A stretch of 64,000 bases of DNA from Pantoea cypripedii (GTDB lineage Bacteria; Pseudomonadota; Gammaproteobacteria; Enterobacterales; Enterobacteriaceae), in contig NZ_CP024768.1 of the NCBI RefSeq assembly GCF_011395035.1, positions 3,323,865 through 3,387,864 on the forward strand, given 5' to 3'. The position numbers and the translations under genes were made by a program. The notes beneath the pieces are model-generated. The model saw only the letters and a list, made by a program, of their open reading frames with translations. It searched no databases and had not been told where the DNA came from. Shown here in pieces: positions 34,145 to 42,824 of the stretch. Each line of letters starts with the position of its first letter. Within the stretch, counting starts at the first letter, position 1.

Positions 34145-35233
34145 TTATCGTTGCGGTAAGTAACGCAACGGATTTACGGATTTCCCCTTGTAACGAATTT
34201 CAAAATGCAATCTTACTGAACTGGTTCCGGTGCTACCCATAGTAGCGATTTTTTGCCCAGCTTTAACTTCCTGTTGTTCCCGGACCAGCATAGTGTCGTT
34301 ATGGGCGTACGCACTCAGGTAGTCATCATTGTGTTTGATGATGATTAAATTACCGTACCCACGGAGCGCGTTGCCTGCGTATACCACTCTACCCGAAGCA
34401 GTGGCGACAACAGGTTGTCCGCGCGAACCGGCGATATCGATCCCTTTATTTCCGCCTTCCGCAGCGGAGAAGTTATCGATGATCTTCCCATCAGTCGGCC
34501 AACGCCAGCTTCCCACTGGGGTTGTGCTATCCGTTGTGCTGCTGACTGTGGGCGGTACGGTAACCGGAGCTGTGGTCGTTGCCACATTATTTGCCCCTTT
34601 CGACGGCAACAATTTGCTGCCTGAAGAATTACCCGAATCATCAGAATACGTAATAACAGGTTGCTGTGCAACTGGGGTCGATTTAATTTGCGAAGAACCC
34701 GGAGTAACAGGTACACCACCCTGAGTTGCATCCGCCGCAGTGATAGCGTTACCACCGGTAATTGACTGGCCGGATCCGTTACCAACCTGCAACGTTTGCC
34801 CGGCGTTCAGGCTATACGGGGCGGCGATGTTGTTGCGTTGCGCCAGATCGCGAAAATCGTTGCCGGTAATCCAGGCAATGTAGAACAGGGTATCGCCGCG
34901 CTTAACGGTGTAGGTCTCACCGCCATAGCTACCTTTAGGAATATTCCCATAATTTCGGTTGTATACAATGTGACCGTTTTGCGTCATCACATTATCATTA
35001 CCACTAATCATTCCGCCCGAAGCGGGCGCAGAAGGTACACCACCACTTAACATTCCGCCACGAGGCATGGTCGGTACTCCGCCGCCAGAAGCGTCGCTCA
35101 TACCACCGTTTCCACCAATCTGACTAATGGGTGCCTGTGTGTTATCGCTGGAGCTACAACCGGCCAGCCAGAAACCGACCACTGTCAGTGCCGCCAAACG
35201 GCGTAATTGAAATATTGTGCTTCCCGTGCTCAT
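34145..35233 (-). CDS. nlpD: Murein hydrolase activator NlpD
   Basis: Outer membrane lipoprotein that activates the amidase AmiC at the division site. The 362-residue protein has a signal ending in lipobox LAGC (Cys26), a low-complexity Gly/Ser/Asn-rich linker, a LysM domain (about 107-150, YTVKRGDTLFYIAWITG) and a C-terminal LytM (M23) domain. The M23 metal site is degenerate: the first motif reads NKGIDIAG without the histidine, as in E. coli NlpD, so it regulates rather than cuts. It precedes rpoS. Confidence 0.96.
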   Translation of the reverse strand: MSTGSTIFQLRRLAALTVVGFWLAGCSSSDNTQAPISQIGGNGGMSDASGGGVPTMPRGGMLSGGVPSAPASGGMISGNDNVMTQNGHIVYNRNYGNIPKGSYGGETYTVKRGDTLFYIAWITGNDFRDLAQRNNIAAPYSLNAGQTLQVGNGSGQSITGGNAITAADATQGGVPVTPGSSQIKSTPVAQQPVITYSDDSGNSSGSKLLPSKGANNVATTTAPVTVPPTVSSTTDSTTPVGSWRWPTDGKIIDNFSAAEGGNKGIDIAGSRGQPVVATASGRVVYAGNALRGYGNLIIIKHNDDYLSAYAHNDTMLVREQQEVKAGQKIATMGSTGTSSVRLHFEIRYKGKSVNPLRYLPQR

Positions 35234-35394
35234 TGATCCCCCGTGATGGCAATCCTGGATATAACTGTGACTGCGATAGCCGCATTTTACACTGCGTAAT
35301 GCGTCCGAAACGGCCTTTCGCTTTGATTAACAAGGATAGTAGCAAGATCAACTGCGCCATGCTATGTAACAGTTGTGAACAAGTACGAAGCGCT

Positions 35395-36021
35395 TTAGGC
35401 CAGGTCACCCTGAACTAAAGGCACAAAGCGGACGGGTTCGATGATCTCTTCAATCATCTCATCACCCTGGCGACGCAGACGCTTCAACACTTGCTGATCT
35501 TCTCCAACCGGCAGCACCATTCTGCCGCCGTCGCGCAATTGCGCTATCAGCGCAGTCGGAATTTCAGGGGGAGCTGCCGTGACAATGATGGCATCGAACG
35601 GACCGCGTGCCGCCCATCCCTGCCAGCCATCACCGTGGCGTGTGGAAACATTGTGGAGATCGAGCTGCTTCAGGCGGCGTTTCGCCTGCCACTGCAACCC
35701 TTTGATGCGTTCAACGGAATAAACGTGATTAACCAGATGGGCCAGAATAGCGGTCTGATAACCGGAGCCGGTGCCAATTTCCAGCACGCACGCATCAGCA
35801 TTTAACTCAAGCAGCGCCGTCATCCGCGCCACCATATAAGGCTGTGAAATGGTCTGCCCGCTGCCAATCGGCAGGGCGACATTGTCCCAGGCTTTGTGTT
35901 CGAAGGCTTCGTCGATAAAACGCTCACGCGGCACATCGGCGATGGCTTTCAGCAGATGTTCATCATGGATGCCCTGCGCACGCAGTTGCGCCAGCAGGGT
36001 TTCGACACGCCGACTCACCAT
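35395..36021 (-). CDS. pcm: Protein-L-isoaspartate O-methyltransferase
   Basis: SAM-dependent repair enzyme that methylates isoaspartyl residues in aged proteins. The 208-residue protein matches E. coli Pcm in length, with the SAM motif VLEIGTGSGYQTAIL and the family block QTISQPYMVARMT. ATG 36021 matches the E. coli start and overlaps the surE stop by 7 nt. The run truD-surE-pcm-nlpD-rpoS is the conserved stationary-phase cluster. Confidence 0.96.
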   Translation of the reverse strand: MVSRRVETLLAQLRAQGIHDEHLLKAIADVPRERFIDEAFEHKAWDNVALPIGSGQTISQPYMVARMTALLELNADACVLEIGTGSGYQTAILAHLVNHVYSVERIKGLQWQAKRRLKQLDLHNVSTRHGDGWQGWAARGPFDAIIVTAAPPEIPTALIAQLRDGGRMVLPVGEDQQVLKRLRRQGDEMIEEIIEPVRFVPLVQGDLA

Positions 36022-36776
36022 GCCAAATCCACCTCCGCCTGGGTCAGCCATTCGCTCAACACCAACTGCGCCGCTGGCGCAGTCAGGTCAACATGCAACG
36101 CGGTGATGGAAACGTACCCGGCATCAACCGCAGCAAAATCAGTATCCGGCCCCGCATCCAGCTTTTCACCCGGCGGCCCGATCCAGTACAGGGTGTTGCC
36201 GCGTGGGTCCTGCTGGCAAATCACCTGATCGGCCGGATGCCGGCTGCCGCAACGCGTCACGCGGAAGCCTTTCACTTCGGACAGGGGTAAATCCGGTACG
36301 TTGATATTCAGGATGCGACCGGTACGCAGCGGCTCACGCGTCAAGGCCCGCAGCAATGCGCAGGTCACTGCGGCGGCAGTGGCGTAATGCTGATGGCCGT
36401 TAAGGGATACGGCCAGCGCCGGTAGCCCGAGATGACGTCCCTCCATCGCAGCGGCCACCGTGCCAGAATAAATCACGTCATCACCGAGGTTCGGCCCGGC
36501 ATTGATTCCGGAAACCACGATATCCGGACGCGGTTGCATCAGGGCATTCACCCCGAGAAACACGCAGTCGGTTGGTGTGCCCATCTGTACCGCGATATCG
36601 CCGTTTTCATGGGTAAAGGTACGAAGCGGTGTTTCGAGTGTCAGCGAGTTTGAGGCACCGCTCCGATTACGATCGGGTGCCACCACCTGCACTTCAGCAA
36701 ACTGACGCAGCGCGCGCGCCAGTGTCTGAATGCCAGGAGCATGAATTCCGTCATCGTTACTCAGCAATATCCGCAT
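36015..36776 (-). CDS. surE: 5'/3'-nucleotidase SurE
   Basis: Metal-dependent phosphatase acting on nucleoside monophosphates and short polyphosphates. The 253-residue protein starts MRILLSNDDGIHAPG, with the metal-binding Asp pair in NDDG, and has the SGINAGPNLGDDVIYSGTVAAAMEG block. Its first 20 nt overlap the end of truD and its last 7 nt overlap pcm, so translation of the three is coupled. Confidence 0.96.
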   Translation of the reverse strand: MRILLSNDDGIHAPGIQTLARALRQFAEVQVVAPDRNRSGASNSLTLETPLRTFTHENGDIAVQMGTPTDCVFLGVNALMQPRPDIVVSGINAGPNLGDDVIYSGTVAAAMEGRHLGLPALAVSLNGHQHYATAAAVTCALLRALTREPLRTGRILNINVPDLPLSEVKGFRVTRCGSRHPADQVICQQDPRGNTLYWIGPPGEKLDAGPDTDFAAVDAGYVSITALHVDLTAPAAQLVLSEWLTQAEVDLAW

Positions 36777-37800
36777 CGTTACCTTCTTGTTGGAGAAGCT
36801 CACGCACCACGCTGGTGGCATAACTGCCCGCAGGCAGCCAGAATGCCATCTCCAGCGTCACATCATCCCACCAGTTCCAGCGCAAATCTTTTGGCACCAC
36901 GCGCATCGCACGCCGTGCCGCATCAACACGTTCACGCTCAAGCAGTGTAATCAATTCTGCTGCACCTGCCAGGCTCTGCTGTTCAAATTCAAGCGCTTCC
37001 GCCTGAGTGCCCCAGCCACCCCGCCCGGCTAATGGGGCAGTGATGCGTAATTCGTCCTGGTCCACGCGCTGTTGCAGTTCAGCCAGTTCTTCTGCCTGCG
37101 CGACAAACCAGCTACCGCGACCGGTAAGCTGCAATGCATCGCCATTGATCACCGCGTCGAGGCTGTTGTCACGTTGTAAACGGGCGCTGGTCACCTGATT
37201 AAACAAATGGCTGCGCGTCGCCGAAAGCAGCAGACCTTTTTTGGCACGATCACGGGGGCGAAAGCTATCCTGCGCCCACTGGCGGGCCTGCGTCAGATTA
37301 TTACCCTCGCGCCCGAAACGCTGCTCGCCAAAATAATTCGGTACACCGCTTTTCTGAATTTTCTGTAAACGCTGTTCCACCTCAGTGCGGTCCGAAATTT
37401 GACGGATCACCAGACGAAACGCATTTCCCGCCAGCGCACCGGTACGTAGTTTACGCTTGTGGCGCACCACCTGCAGGATTTCCACGCCTTCAAGCTGAAA
37501 TTCAGACAGATCAGGCATGGCGTTACCCGGTAAACGGAAACAAAGCGTCTGTTCCGTCACCGCATGGCGGTCCTTCATCCCGGCATAGCTGAGATCACGC
37601 ACATGTACACCCAGAAACTTCGCCAGCGCTTCTGCCACGAAGCGAGTGTTGCAGCCGATTTTACGGATACGCACCAGCAACTGTTCACCTTCGCCATCAT
37701 AGGGATAACCGAGATCCTCAATAACGACAAAATCTTGCGGGTTCGCTTTGATCACCCCGGTCGCGCGTGGTTCACCATGCAGGTACAGCAATTCACTCAT
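36757..37800 (-). CDS. truD: tRNA pseudouridine(13) synthase TruD
   Basis: Makes pseudouridine 13 in tRNA-Glu. The 347-residue protein has the TruD family motif with catalytic Asp in GMKDRHAVTEQ, the GNAFRLVIR block and VPNYFGEQRFG. It is somewhat diverged from E. coli, starting MSELLYLHGEP. The ATG overlaps the ispF stop as ATGA, and its 3' end overlaps surE by 20 nt. Confidence 0.95.
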   Translation of the reverse strand: MSELLYLHGEPRATGVIKANPQDFVVIEDLGYPYDGEGEQLLVRIRKIGCNTRFVAEALAKFLGVHVRDLSYAGMKDRHAVTEQTLCFRLPGNAMPDLSEFQLEGVEILQVVRHKRKLRTGALAGNAFRLVIRQISDRTEVEQRLQKIQKSGVPNYFGEQRFGREGNNLTQARQWAQDSFRPRDRAKKGLLLSATRSHLFNQVTSARLQRDNSLDAVINGDALQLTGRGSWFVAQAEELAELQQRVDQDELRITAPLAGRGGWGTQAEALEFEQQSLAGAAELITLLERERVDAARRAMRVVPKDLRWNWWDDVTLEMAFWLPAGSYATSVVRELLQQEGNDADIAE

Positions 37801-38282
37801 GCCGTTTCTGCCTTAACCAGCAGTGCAACGGCTTCACAGGCAATGCCTTCGCCGCGCCCGGTGAAACCCAGTTTTTCGGTGGTCGTCGCTTTGACGTTTA
37901 CCTGATCCATATGACAGCCAAGATCTTCGGCGATATTCACGCGCATTTGCGGAACATGCGGCAACATCTTCGGTGCCTGAGCAATGATGGTGACATCCAC
38001 GTTACCAATCTGGTAACCCTTCTGCTGGATGCGACGCCAGGCTTCACGCAATAAGCCACGGCTATCCGCACCTTTATAAGCAGGATCGGTATCGGGAAAC
38101 AGTTTGCCGATATCGCCCATCGCCACCGCACCCAGCAGGGCATCCGTCAACGCATGCAACGCGACATCACCATCGGAATGCGCAATAAAACCCTGTTCAA
38201 AGGGAACCCGCACCCCGCCAATCACCAGAGGACCCGCGCCTCCGAAGGCGTGCACGTCAAAACCGTGGCCGATACGCATCAT
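37797..38282 (-). CDS. ispF: 2-C-methyl-D-erythritol 2,4-cyclodiphosphate synthase
   Basis: Fifth step of the MEP isoprenoid pathway: releases CMP to form the cyclodiphosphate. The 161-residue protein has the zinc-binding DVHAF motif near the N-terminus, AHSDGDVALHALTDALLGA, and the C-terminal TTEKLGFTGRGEGIAC. Two adjacent ATGs (38282, 38279) are possible; GGAG is spaced best for the first, and E. coli MRIGHGFDVH aligns with the second. It overlaps ispD and truD by 4 nt each. Confidence 0.96.
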   Translation of the reverse strand: MMRIGHGFDVHAFGGAGPLVIGGVRVPFEQGFIAHSDGDVALHALTDALLGAVAMGDIGKLFPDTDPAYKGADSRGLLREAWRRIQQKGYQIGNVDVTIIAQAPKMLPHVPQMRVNIAEDLGCHMDQVNVKATTTEKLGFTGRGEGIACEAVALLVKAETA

Positions 38283-38995
38283 GCGCTCTCCTGTAACTGA
38301 ATCTGGGTAAGATAGAAGGCCGCCAGCGCCAGGTCTTCTGGCCGCGTCACCTTGATATTATCACTGCGACCGCTCACCAGTTCGGGATGGTAGCCGCAGT
38401 ATTCCAGTGCCGATGCCTCATCGGTAATGGTCGCCCCTTCATTAAGGGCGCGCGTCAGGCAGGCCGTCAGCAGTGCGTGAGGGAAGAATTGTGGTGTCAA
38501 CGCATGCCATAAATTTTCACGCTCGACGGTGTGCGCAATGGCCGCTTTGCCCGGTTCGGCACGCTTCATGGTGTCACGCACCGGTGCTGCCAGAATCGCC
38601 CCCACTTTACTGTGCTGACGCACCGCCAGCAGGCGCGCTAAATCATCGGGGTGCAAACACGGACGCGCGGCGTCGTGCACCAGCACCCACTCCCCCTGCC
38701 TGATCGCCTGCAACCCCGCCAGCACTGACTCAGCGCGCGTCTCGCCGCCAGTGACGCGCAGCACGCGGGCATCCTGCGCCAGCGGCAAGGTGTCAAACCA
38801 GCCATCATCGGGGCCGATAGCGACCACCACCTGTTTCACGGCAGGATGCGCCAGCAACCGCGCGACGCTGTGTTCAAGAAGGGTAAGTTGACCGATGGTC
38901 AGATACTGTTTCGGGCAGGCCGCCTGCATGCGGCTGCCAATACCGGCAGCGGGCACTACGGCGATCACATCCGCAGAGGAAGAAAGGTTGTTCAT
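38279..38995 (-). CDS. ispD: 2-C-methyl-D-erythritol 4-phosphate cytidylyltransferase
   Basis: Third step of the MEP pathway: activates methylerythritol phosphate with CTP. The 238-residue protein has the nucleotidyltransferase signature VPAAGIGSRMQAACPKQYL (about 14-32), VLVHDAARP and a C-terminal NIKVTRPEDL. It lies 3 bp after ftsB and overlaps ispF, giving an ftsB-ispD-ispF-truD-surE-pcm run. Confidence 0.96.
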   Translation of the reverse strand: MNNLSSSADVIAVVPAAGIGSRMQAACPKQYLTIGQLTLLEHSVARLLAHPAVKQVVVAIGPDDGWFDTLPLAQDARVLRVTGGETRAESVLAGLQAIRQGEWVLVHDAARPCLHPDDLARLLAVRQHSKVGAILAAPVRDTMKRAEPGKAAIAHTVERENLWHALTPQFFPHALLTACLTRALNEGATITDEASALEYCGYHPELVSGRSDNIKVTRPEDLALAAFYLTQIQLQESA

Positions 38996-38998
38996 GGT

Positions 38999-39316
38999 TT
39001 ATCGTTGTTGATTTTGCGCAGCTTGTTGCGCGTTACGTTTGTTCTGGTCCGGCACCAAACGATAGAAGGTTTCACCGGGCTTGATCATGCCCAGTTCATT
39101 GCGTGCGCGTTCCTCGATAGCCTCAGAACCGCCGTTGAGATCGTCAATTTCGGCGAACAGCTGATCGTTACGCGCTTTGAGTTTGGCGTTATTCGCCTGT
39201 TGTGACGCGACGTCATCATTAACGCGCGTAAAATCATGAATCCCGTTCTTACCCAGCCACAACGAATATTGAAGCCAGCCGAGCAGTACGAGTAGCAGTA
39301 ACGTCAGTTTTCCCAT
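38999..39316 (-). CDS. ftsB: Cell division protein FtsB
   Basis: Bitopic inner membrane protein of the divisome, in complex with FtsL and FtsQ. The 105-residue protein has a single N-terminal transmembrane helix (about 3-21), a periplasmic leucine-zipper-like coiled coil (about 30-70) and the conserved ERARNELGMIKPGETFYRLV block. First gene of the run ending at pcm. The 172 bp upstream, before ygbE on the same strand, show no recognisable element. Confidence 0.95.
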   Translation of the reverse strand: MGKLTLLLLVLLGWLQYSLWLGKNGIHDFTRVNDDVASQQANNAKLKARNDQLFAEIDDLNGGSEAIEERARNELGMIKPGETFYRLVPDQNKRNAQQAAQNQQR

Positions 39317-39488
39317 CCCCGCCCCCTGAAAAACGGCTCAATCATCCCATAACTTCGCGCCGGACTCCACTCCAGCAGCGAAAATGCCGTTCACAGGCGT
39401 TTGTCCGTACAAATAATGACGCAGATGATGAGAACATCGGCAGGTAAAGTTTTGTAACCAGCCGACGTGTTTGCACATCAGGCACAGC

Positions 39489-39809
39489 TTACCAGCCGGA
39501 GAGAAATGAGAAGAGTAGCCAGAACAGGCATACCACCACGATTGCCGTTACCACCCCGCTCCAGAACAAATGACCCCGCAGCATCAGGCTGAAGACAATA
39601 CCAATCAGCACCGAAACCGGCAGCAGGGCGAGGAAGAATGGCCAGGTGTAGAGGAAGAAAAACAGCGTATTGGAGCCGTAGAGCAGAAACGGAATTGCCA
39701 GAGCGCACCAGTACGAGAGAAAACCAATCACACCACCCGGTAACGACGAGCGCGGCTCATCCTGGGGGAGTTCATCTTTGCGTGCCAGCATAGGGGTAAC
39801 GTTCTGCAT
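39489..39809 (-). CDS. ygbE: DUF3561 inner membrane protein YgbE
   Basis: Membrane protein of unknown function, 106 residues, with a polar N-terminus and three hydrophobic segments (about 26-47, 48-72, 80-104). The stretch YGSNTLFFFLYTWPFFLALLPV is close to E. coli YgbE. It lies 54 bp after cysC, as in E. coli, and could be read through from the cys operon, but no function in sulfur metabolism is known. Confidence 0.88.
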   Translation of the reverse strand: MQNVTPMLARKDELPQDEPRSSLPGGVIGFLSYWCALAIPFLLYGSNTLFFFLYTWPFFLALLPVSVLIGIVFSLMLRGHLFWSGVVTAIVVVCLFWLLFSFLSGW

Positions 39810-39863
39810 AGAGTTCCTGTTGACGCGAAGCGCGGCAAACCGTAATGATTTGCCGCTGTCTAT

Positions 39864-40469
39864 TCAGGATCTGATGATATCGCGGTGGCGCAGCAGGTCT
39901 AACAATTGGGCGGTCAGTTTTGTAACCAATTGTTCACCATCGAGGTGGATTTCAGGCGCTTCCGGCGCCTCATAAACACTGTCGATACCGGTGAAATTGC
40001 GCAGTTCTCCGGCACGGGCTTTTTTATACAATCCTTTCGGATCGCGTGCTTCGCATACCGCCAGCGGCGTGTCGACAAACACTTCCACAAACTGGCCTTC
40101 TGCCAGCAGATCACGCACCATCTGGCGCTCGGCACGGTGCGGCGAAATAAAGGCGGTCAGCACCACCAGTCCCGCATCCACCATCAGCTTTGCCACTTCA
40201 CCGACGCGACGAATATTTTCTTTACGATCGTCATCGCTAAAGCCGAGGTCACGGCATAAGCCGTGACGCACATTGTCACCATCCAGCAGATAGGTACTGA
40301 CGCCGAGCCGGTGCAACGCCTGCTCCACTGCGCCTGCCACCGTGGATTTTCCCGAGCCGGACAGCCCGGTAAACCACAGCACCACGCCCTGATGGCCATG
40401 CTGCTGCTCACGCTCAGCGCGCGTCACCGGATGGTCATGCCACACCACGTTTTCATCGTGTTGCGCCAT
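39864..40469 (-). CDS. cysC: Adenylylsulfate kinase CysC
   Basis: Phosphorylates APS at the 3' position to give PAPS, the second activation step of sulfate. The 201-residue protein has the P-loop GLSGSGKS (35-42) and the FISPHRAERQ loop with the serine phosphorylated in E. coli CysC. The start overlaps the cysN stop by one base (TAATG). Last biosynthetic gene of cysG-cysD-cysN-cysC. Confidence 0.97.
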   Translation of the reverse strand: MAQHDENVVWHDHPVTRAEREQQHGHQGVVLWFTGLSGSGKSTVAGAVEQALHRLGVSTYLLDGDNVRHGLCRDLGFSDDDRKENIRRVGEVAKLMVDAGLVVLTAFISPHRAERQMVRDLLAEGQFVEVFVDTPLAVCEARDPKGLYKKARAGELRNFTGIDSVYEAPEAPEIHLDGEQLVTKLTAQLLDLLRHRDIIRS

Positions 40470-41896
40470 TACTGACCACCCAGCAGGTCGCGTGCATTCC
40501 AGTGTGGGAAATGACGACGAACCAGCGCATTCAGCTCCAGCTCAAAGTCGCTGTACTGACCAGCCTCAGCACGGCTGACACTTTGCGGTTGTTCAATCAT
40601 GCCCGCGCCAACGGTAACGTTGCTCAGACGATCAATAAAAATCATGCCACCGGTGACCGGGTTCTGGCGATACTGATCCAGCACCATCGGTTCATCGAAG
40701 GTCACTTCCACCAGGCCGATACCGTTCAACGGCAGGCTGTCTGCGCTGCGTTTTTCCAGCGTATTGATCTCAACCTGATGAATCACTTTTTCCACGCGGC
40801 CACGGGCTTTCTTACCGGCAATCTTCACATCATAACTCTGACCTGGCTGCAACGGCTGCTCGGCCATCCACACCACATTGACGGTGGCGGATTGCACCGA
40901 TTTCAGCTCCGCATCAGCGTCCACCAACAGATCGCCACGACTGATGTCGATCTCATCCTTCAGCACCAGGGTGATGGCCTCGCCCGCTCCGGCCTCCGGC
41001 AAATCACCGTCAAAGGTGACGATACGCGCGACAGTCGATTCCACACCCGACGGCAGCACTTTCACGCGCTGGCCCACTTTCACCACACCTGACGCCAGCG
41101 TGCCGGCATAGCCACGGAAATCGAGGTTCGGGCGGTTAACGTACTGCACCGGGAAACGCATCGGCTGATGATCAACCACGCGGTTCAGCTCCACCGTTTC
41201 CAGCACATCCAGCAGCGTCGGACCGCTGTACCACGGCATGCTCTCGCTCTGTGAGGCAACATTATCCCCCTCCAGCGCCGACATCGGCACAAAGCGGATA
41301 TCGAGGTCTTCCGGCAACTGTGCCGCGAAATCGAGGTAATCCTGTTTGATCTGCTCAAAACGGTCCTGGTTGAATTCCACCAGGTCCATCTTGTTGATCG
41401 CCACCACCAGATGCTTAATGCCCAGCAGCGTCGAGATAAAACTGTGACGACGGGTCTGATCCAGCACGCCTTTACGTGCATCGATCAGCAGAATCGCCAG
41501 ATCGCAGGTTGAGGCACCGGTCGCCATATTGCGCGTGTACTGCTCGTGCCCTGGGGTGTCCGCGATAATGAATTTGCGCTTCTCGGTGGAGAAATAACGG
41601 TAGGCCACGTCAATGGTGATGCCTTGCTCACGCTCGGCCTGCAAACCATCAACCAGCAGCGCCAGATCCAGCTTCTCGCCCTGGGTACCGTGACGTTTGC
41701 TGTCATTGTGCAGCGAAGAGAGCTGATCTTCATAAATCTGGCGGGTATCGTGCAGCAAACGGCCAATCAGCGTACTTTTGCCGTCGTCCACGCTACCGCA
41801 GGTGAGGAAACGCAGCAGGCTTTTGTGTTGTTGCGCGGTCAGCCAGGCTTCCACGCCGCCCTGATCGGCAATCTGTTGTGCAATAACGGTATTCAT
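40469..41896 (-). CDS. cysN: Sulfate adenylyltransferase subunit 1 (GTPase)
   Basis: EF-Tu-like GTPase subunit of ATP sulfurylase; GTP hydrolysis drives APS formation by CysD. The 475-residue protein has G1 GSVDDGKS (34-41), the G2 region with GITIDVAYRYFST, G3 DTPGH, G4 NKMD, then two beta-barrel domains. It lies 10 bp after cysD. Confidence 0.97.
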   Translation of the reverse strand: MNTVIAQQIADQGGVEAWLTAQQHKSLLRFLTCGSVDDGKSTLIGRLLHDTRQIYEDQLSSLHNDSKRHGTQGEKLDLALLVDGLQAEREQGITIDVAYRYFSTEKRKFIIADTPGHEQYTRNMATGASTCDLAILLIDARKGVLDQTRRHSFISTLLGIKHLVVAINKMDLVEFNQDRFEQIKQDYLDFAAQLPEDLDIRFVPMSALEGDNVASQSESMPWYSGPTLLDVLETVELNRVVDHQPMRFPVQYVNRPNLDFRGYAGTLASGVVKVGQRVKVLPSGVESTVARIVTFDGDLPEAGAGEAITLVLKDEIDISRGDLLVDADAELKSVQSATVNVVWMAEQPLQPGQSYDVKIAGKKARGRVEKVIHQVEINTLEKRSADSLPLNGIGLVEVTFDEPMVLDQYRQNPVTGGMIFIDRLSNVTVGAGMIEQPQSVSRAEAGQYSDFELELNALVRRHFPHWNARDLLGGQ

Positions 41897-41906
41897 CTGC
41901 GTCTCC

Positions 41907-42815
41907 TTAGAAATAACCCTGACGTTTCTTCAGTTCCATCGAACCGGCCTGGTCGCGGTCAATCACGCGGCCCTGGCGTTCGCTGGTAGTGGAGACCAGC
42001 ATCTCTTCAATAATTTCCGGTAGCGTGCGTGCTTCGGATTCCACCGCACCGGTCAGCGGCCAGCAGCCGAGGGTACGGAAACGCACCATACGCTGCTTGA
42101 TCACTTCGCCCGGTTGCAGGTCGATACGATCGTCATCCACCATCATCAGCATGCCATCACGCTCCAGCACCGGACGCGGTGCGGCGAGATACAACGGCAC
42201 AATCTCGATGTTTTCCAGGAAGATGTACTGCCAGATATCCAGCTCGGTCCAGTTAGAAAGCGGGAACACGCGAATGCTCTCACCTTTGTTAATCTGGCCG
42301 TTGTAGTTATGCCACAGCTCCGGGCGCTGGTTTTTCGGGTCCCAGCGATGGAAGCGATCACGAAATGAATAGATACGTTCTTTGGCGCGTGATTTCTCTT
42401 CATCACGGCGTGCTCCACCAAACGCGGCATCAAAGCCGTATTTGTTCAGCGCCTGCTTCAGCCCTTCGGTTTTCATGATGTCGGTGTGTTTGGCGCTACC
42501 GTGCACAAACGGGTTGATGCCCATTGCCACGCCTTCCGGATTACGATGTACCAGCAGCTCAGCGCCCATCGCTTTGACGGTGCGGTCACGGAATTCGTAC
42601 ATTTCACGGAATTTCCAGCCGGTATCAACGTGCAGCAGCGGAAATGGCAGCGTGCCCGGATAGAAGGCTTTACGCGCCAGATGTAGCATCACCGAGGAGT
42701 CCTTGCCGATGGAGTACATCATCACCGGATTACTGAACTCGGCCGCCACCTCGCGGATGATATGGATACTCTCTGCCTCCAGCTGGCGCAGATGAGTGAG
42801 TCGGTTTTGGTCCAT
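41907..42815 (-). CDS. cysD: Sulfate adenylyltransferase subunit 2
   Basis: Catalytic subunit of ATP sulfurylase, forming adenosine phosphosulfate from ATP and sulfate. The 302-residue protein is a PP-loop ATP pyrophosphatase-fold enzyme with SIGKDSSVMLHLARKAF (about 36-52) and the conserved C-terminus KKRQGYF. It starts 9 bp after cysG and precedes cysN. Confidence 0.97.
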   Translation of the reverse strand: MDQNRLTHLRQLEAESIHIIREVAAEFSNPVMMYSIGKDSSVMLHLARKAFYPGTLPFPLLHVDTGWKFREMYEFRDRTVKAMGAELLVHRNPEGVAMGINPFVHGSAKHTDIMKTEGLKQALNKYGFDAAFGGARRDEEKSRAKERIYSFRDRFHRWDPKNQRPELWHNYNGQINKGESIRVFPLSNWTELDIWQYIFLENIEIVPLYLAAPRPVLERDGMLMMVDDDRIDLQPGEVIKQRMVRFRTLGCWPLTGAVESEARTLPEIIEEMLVSTTSERQGRVIDRDQAGSMELKKRQGYF

Positions 42816-42824
42816 AATTTTTCC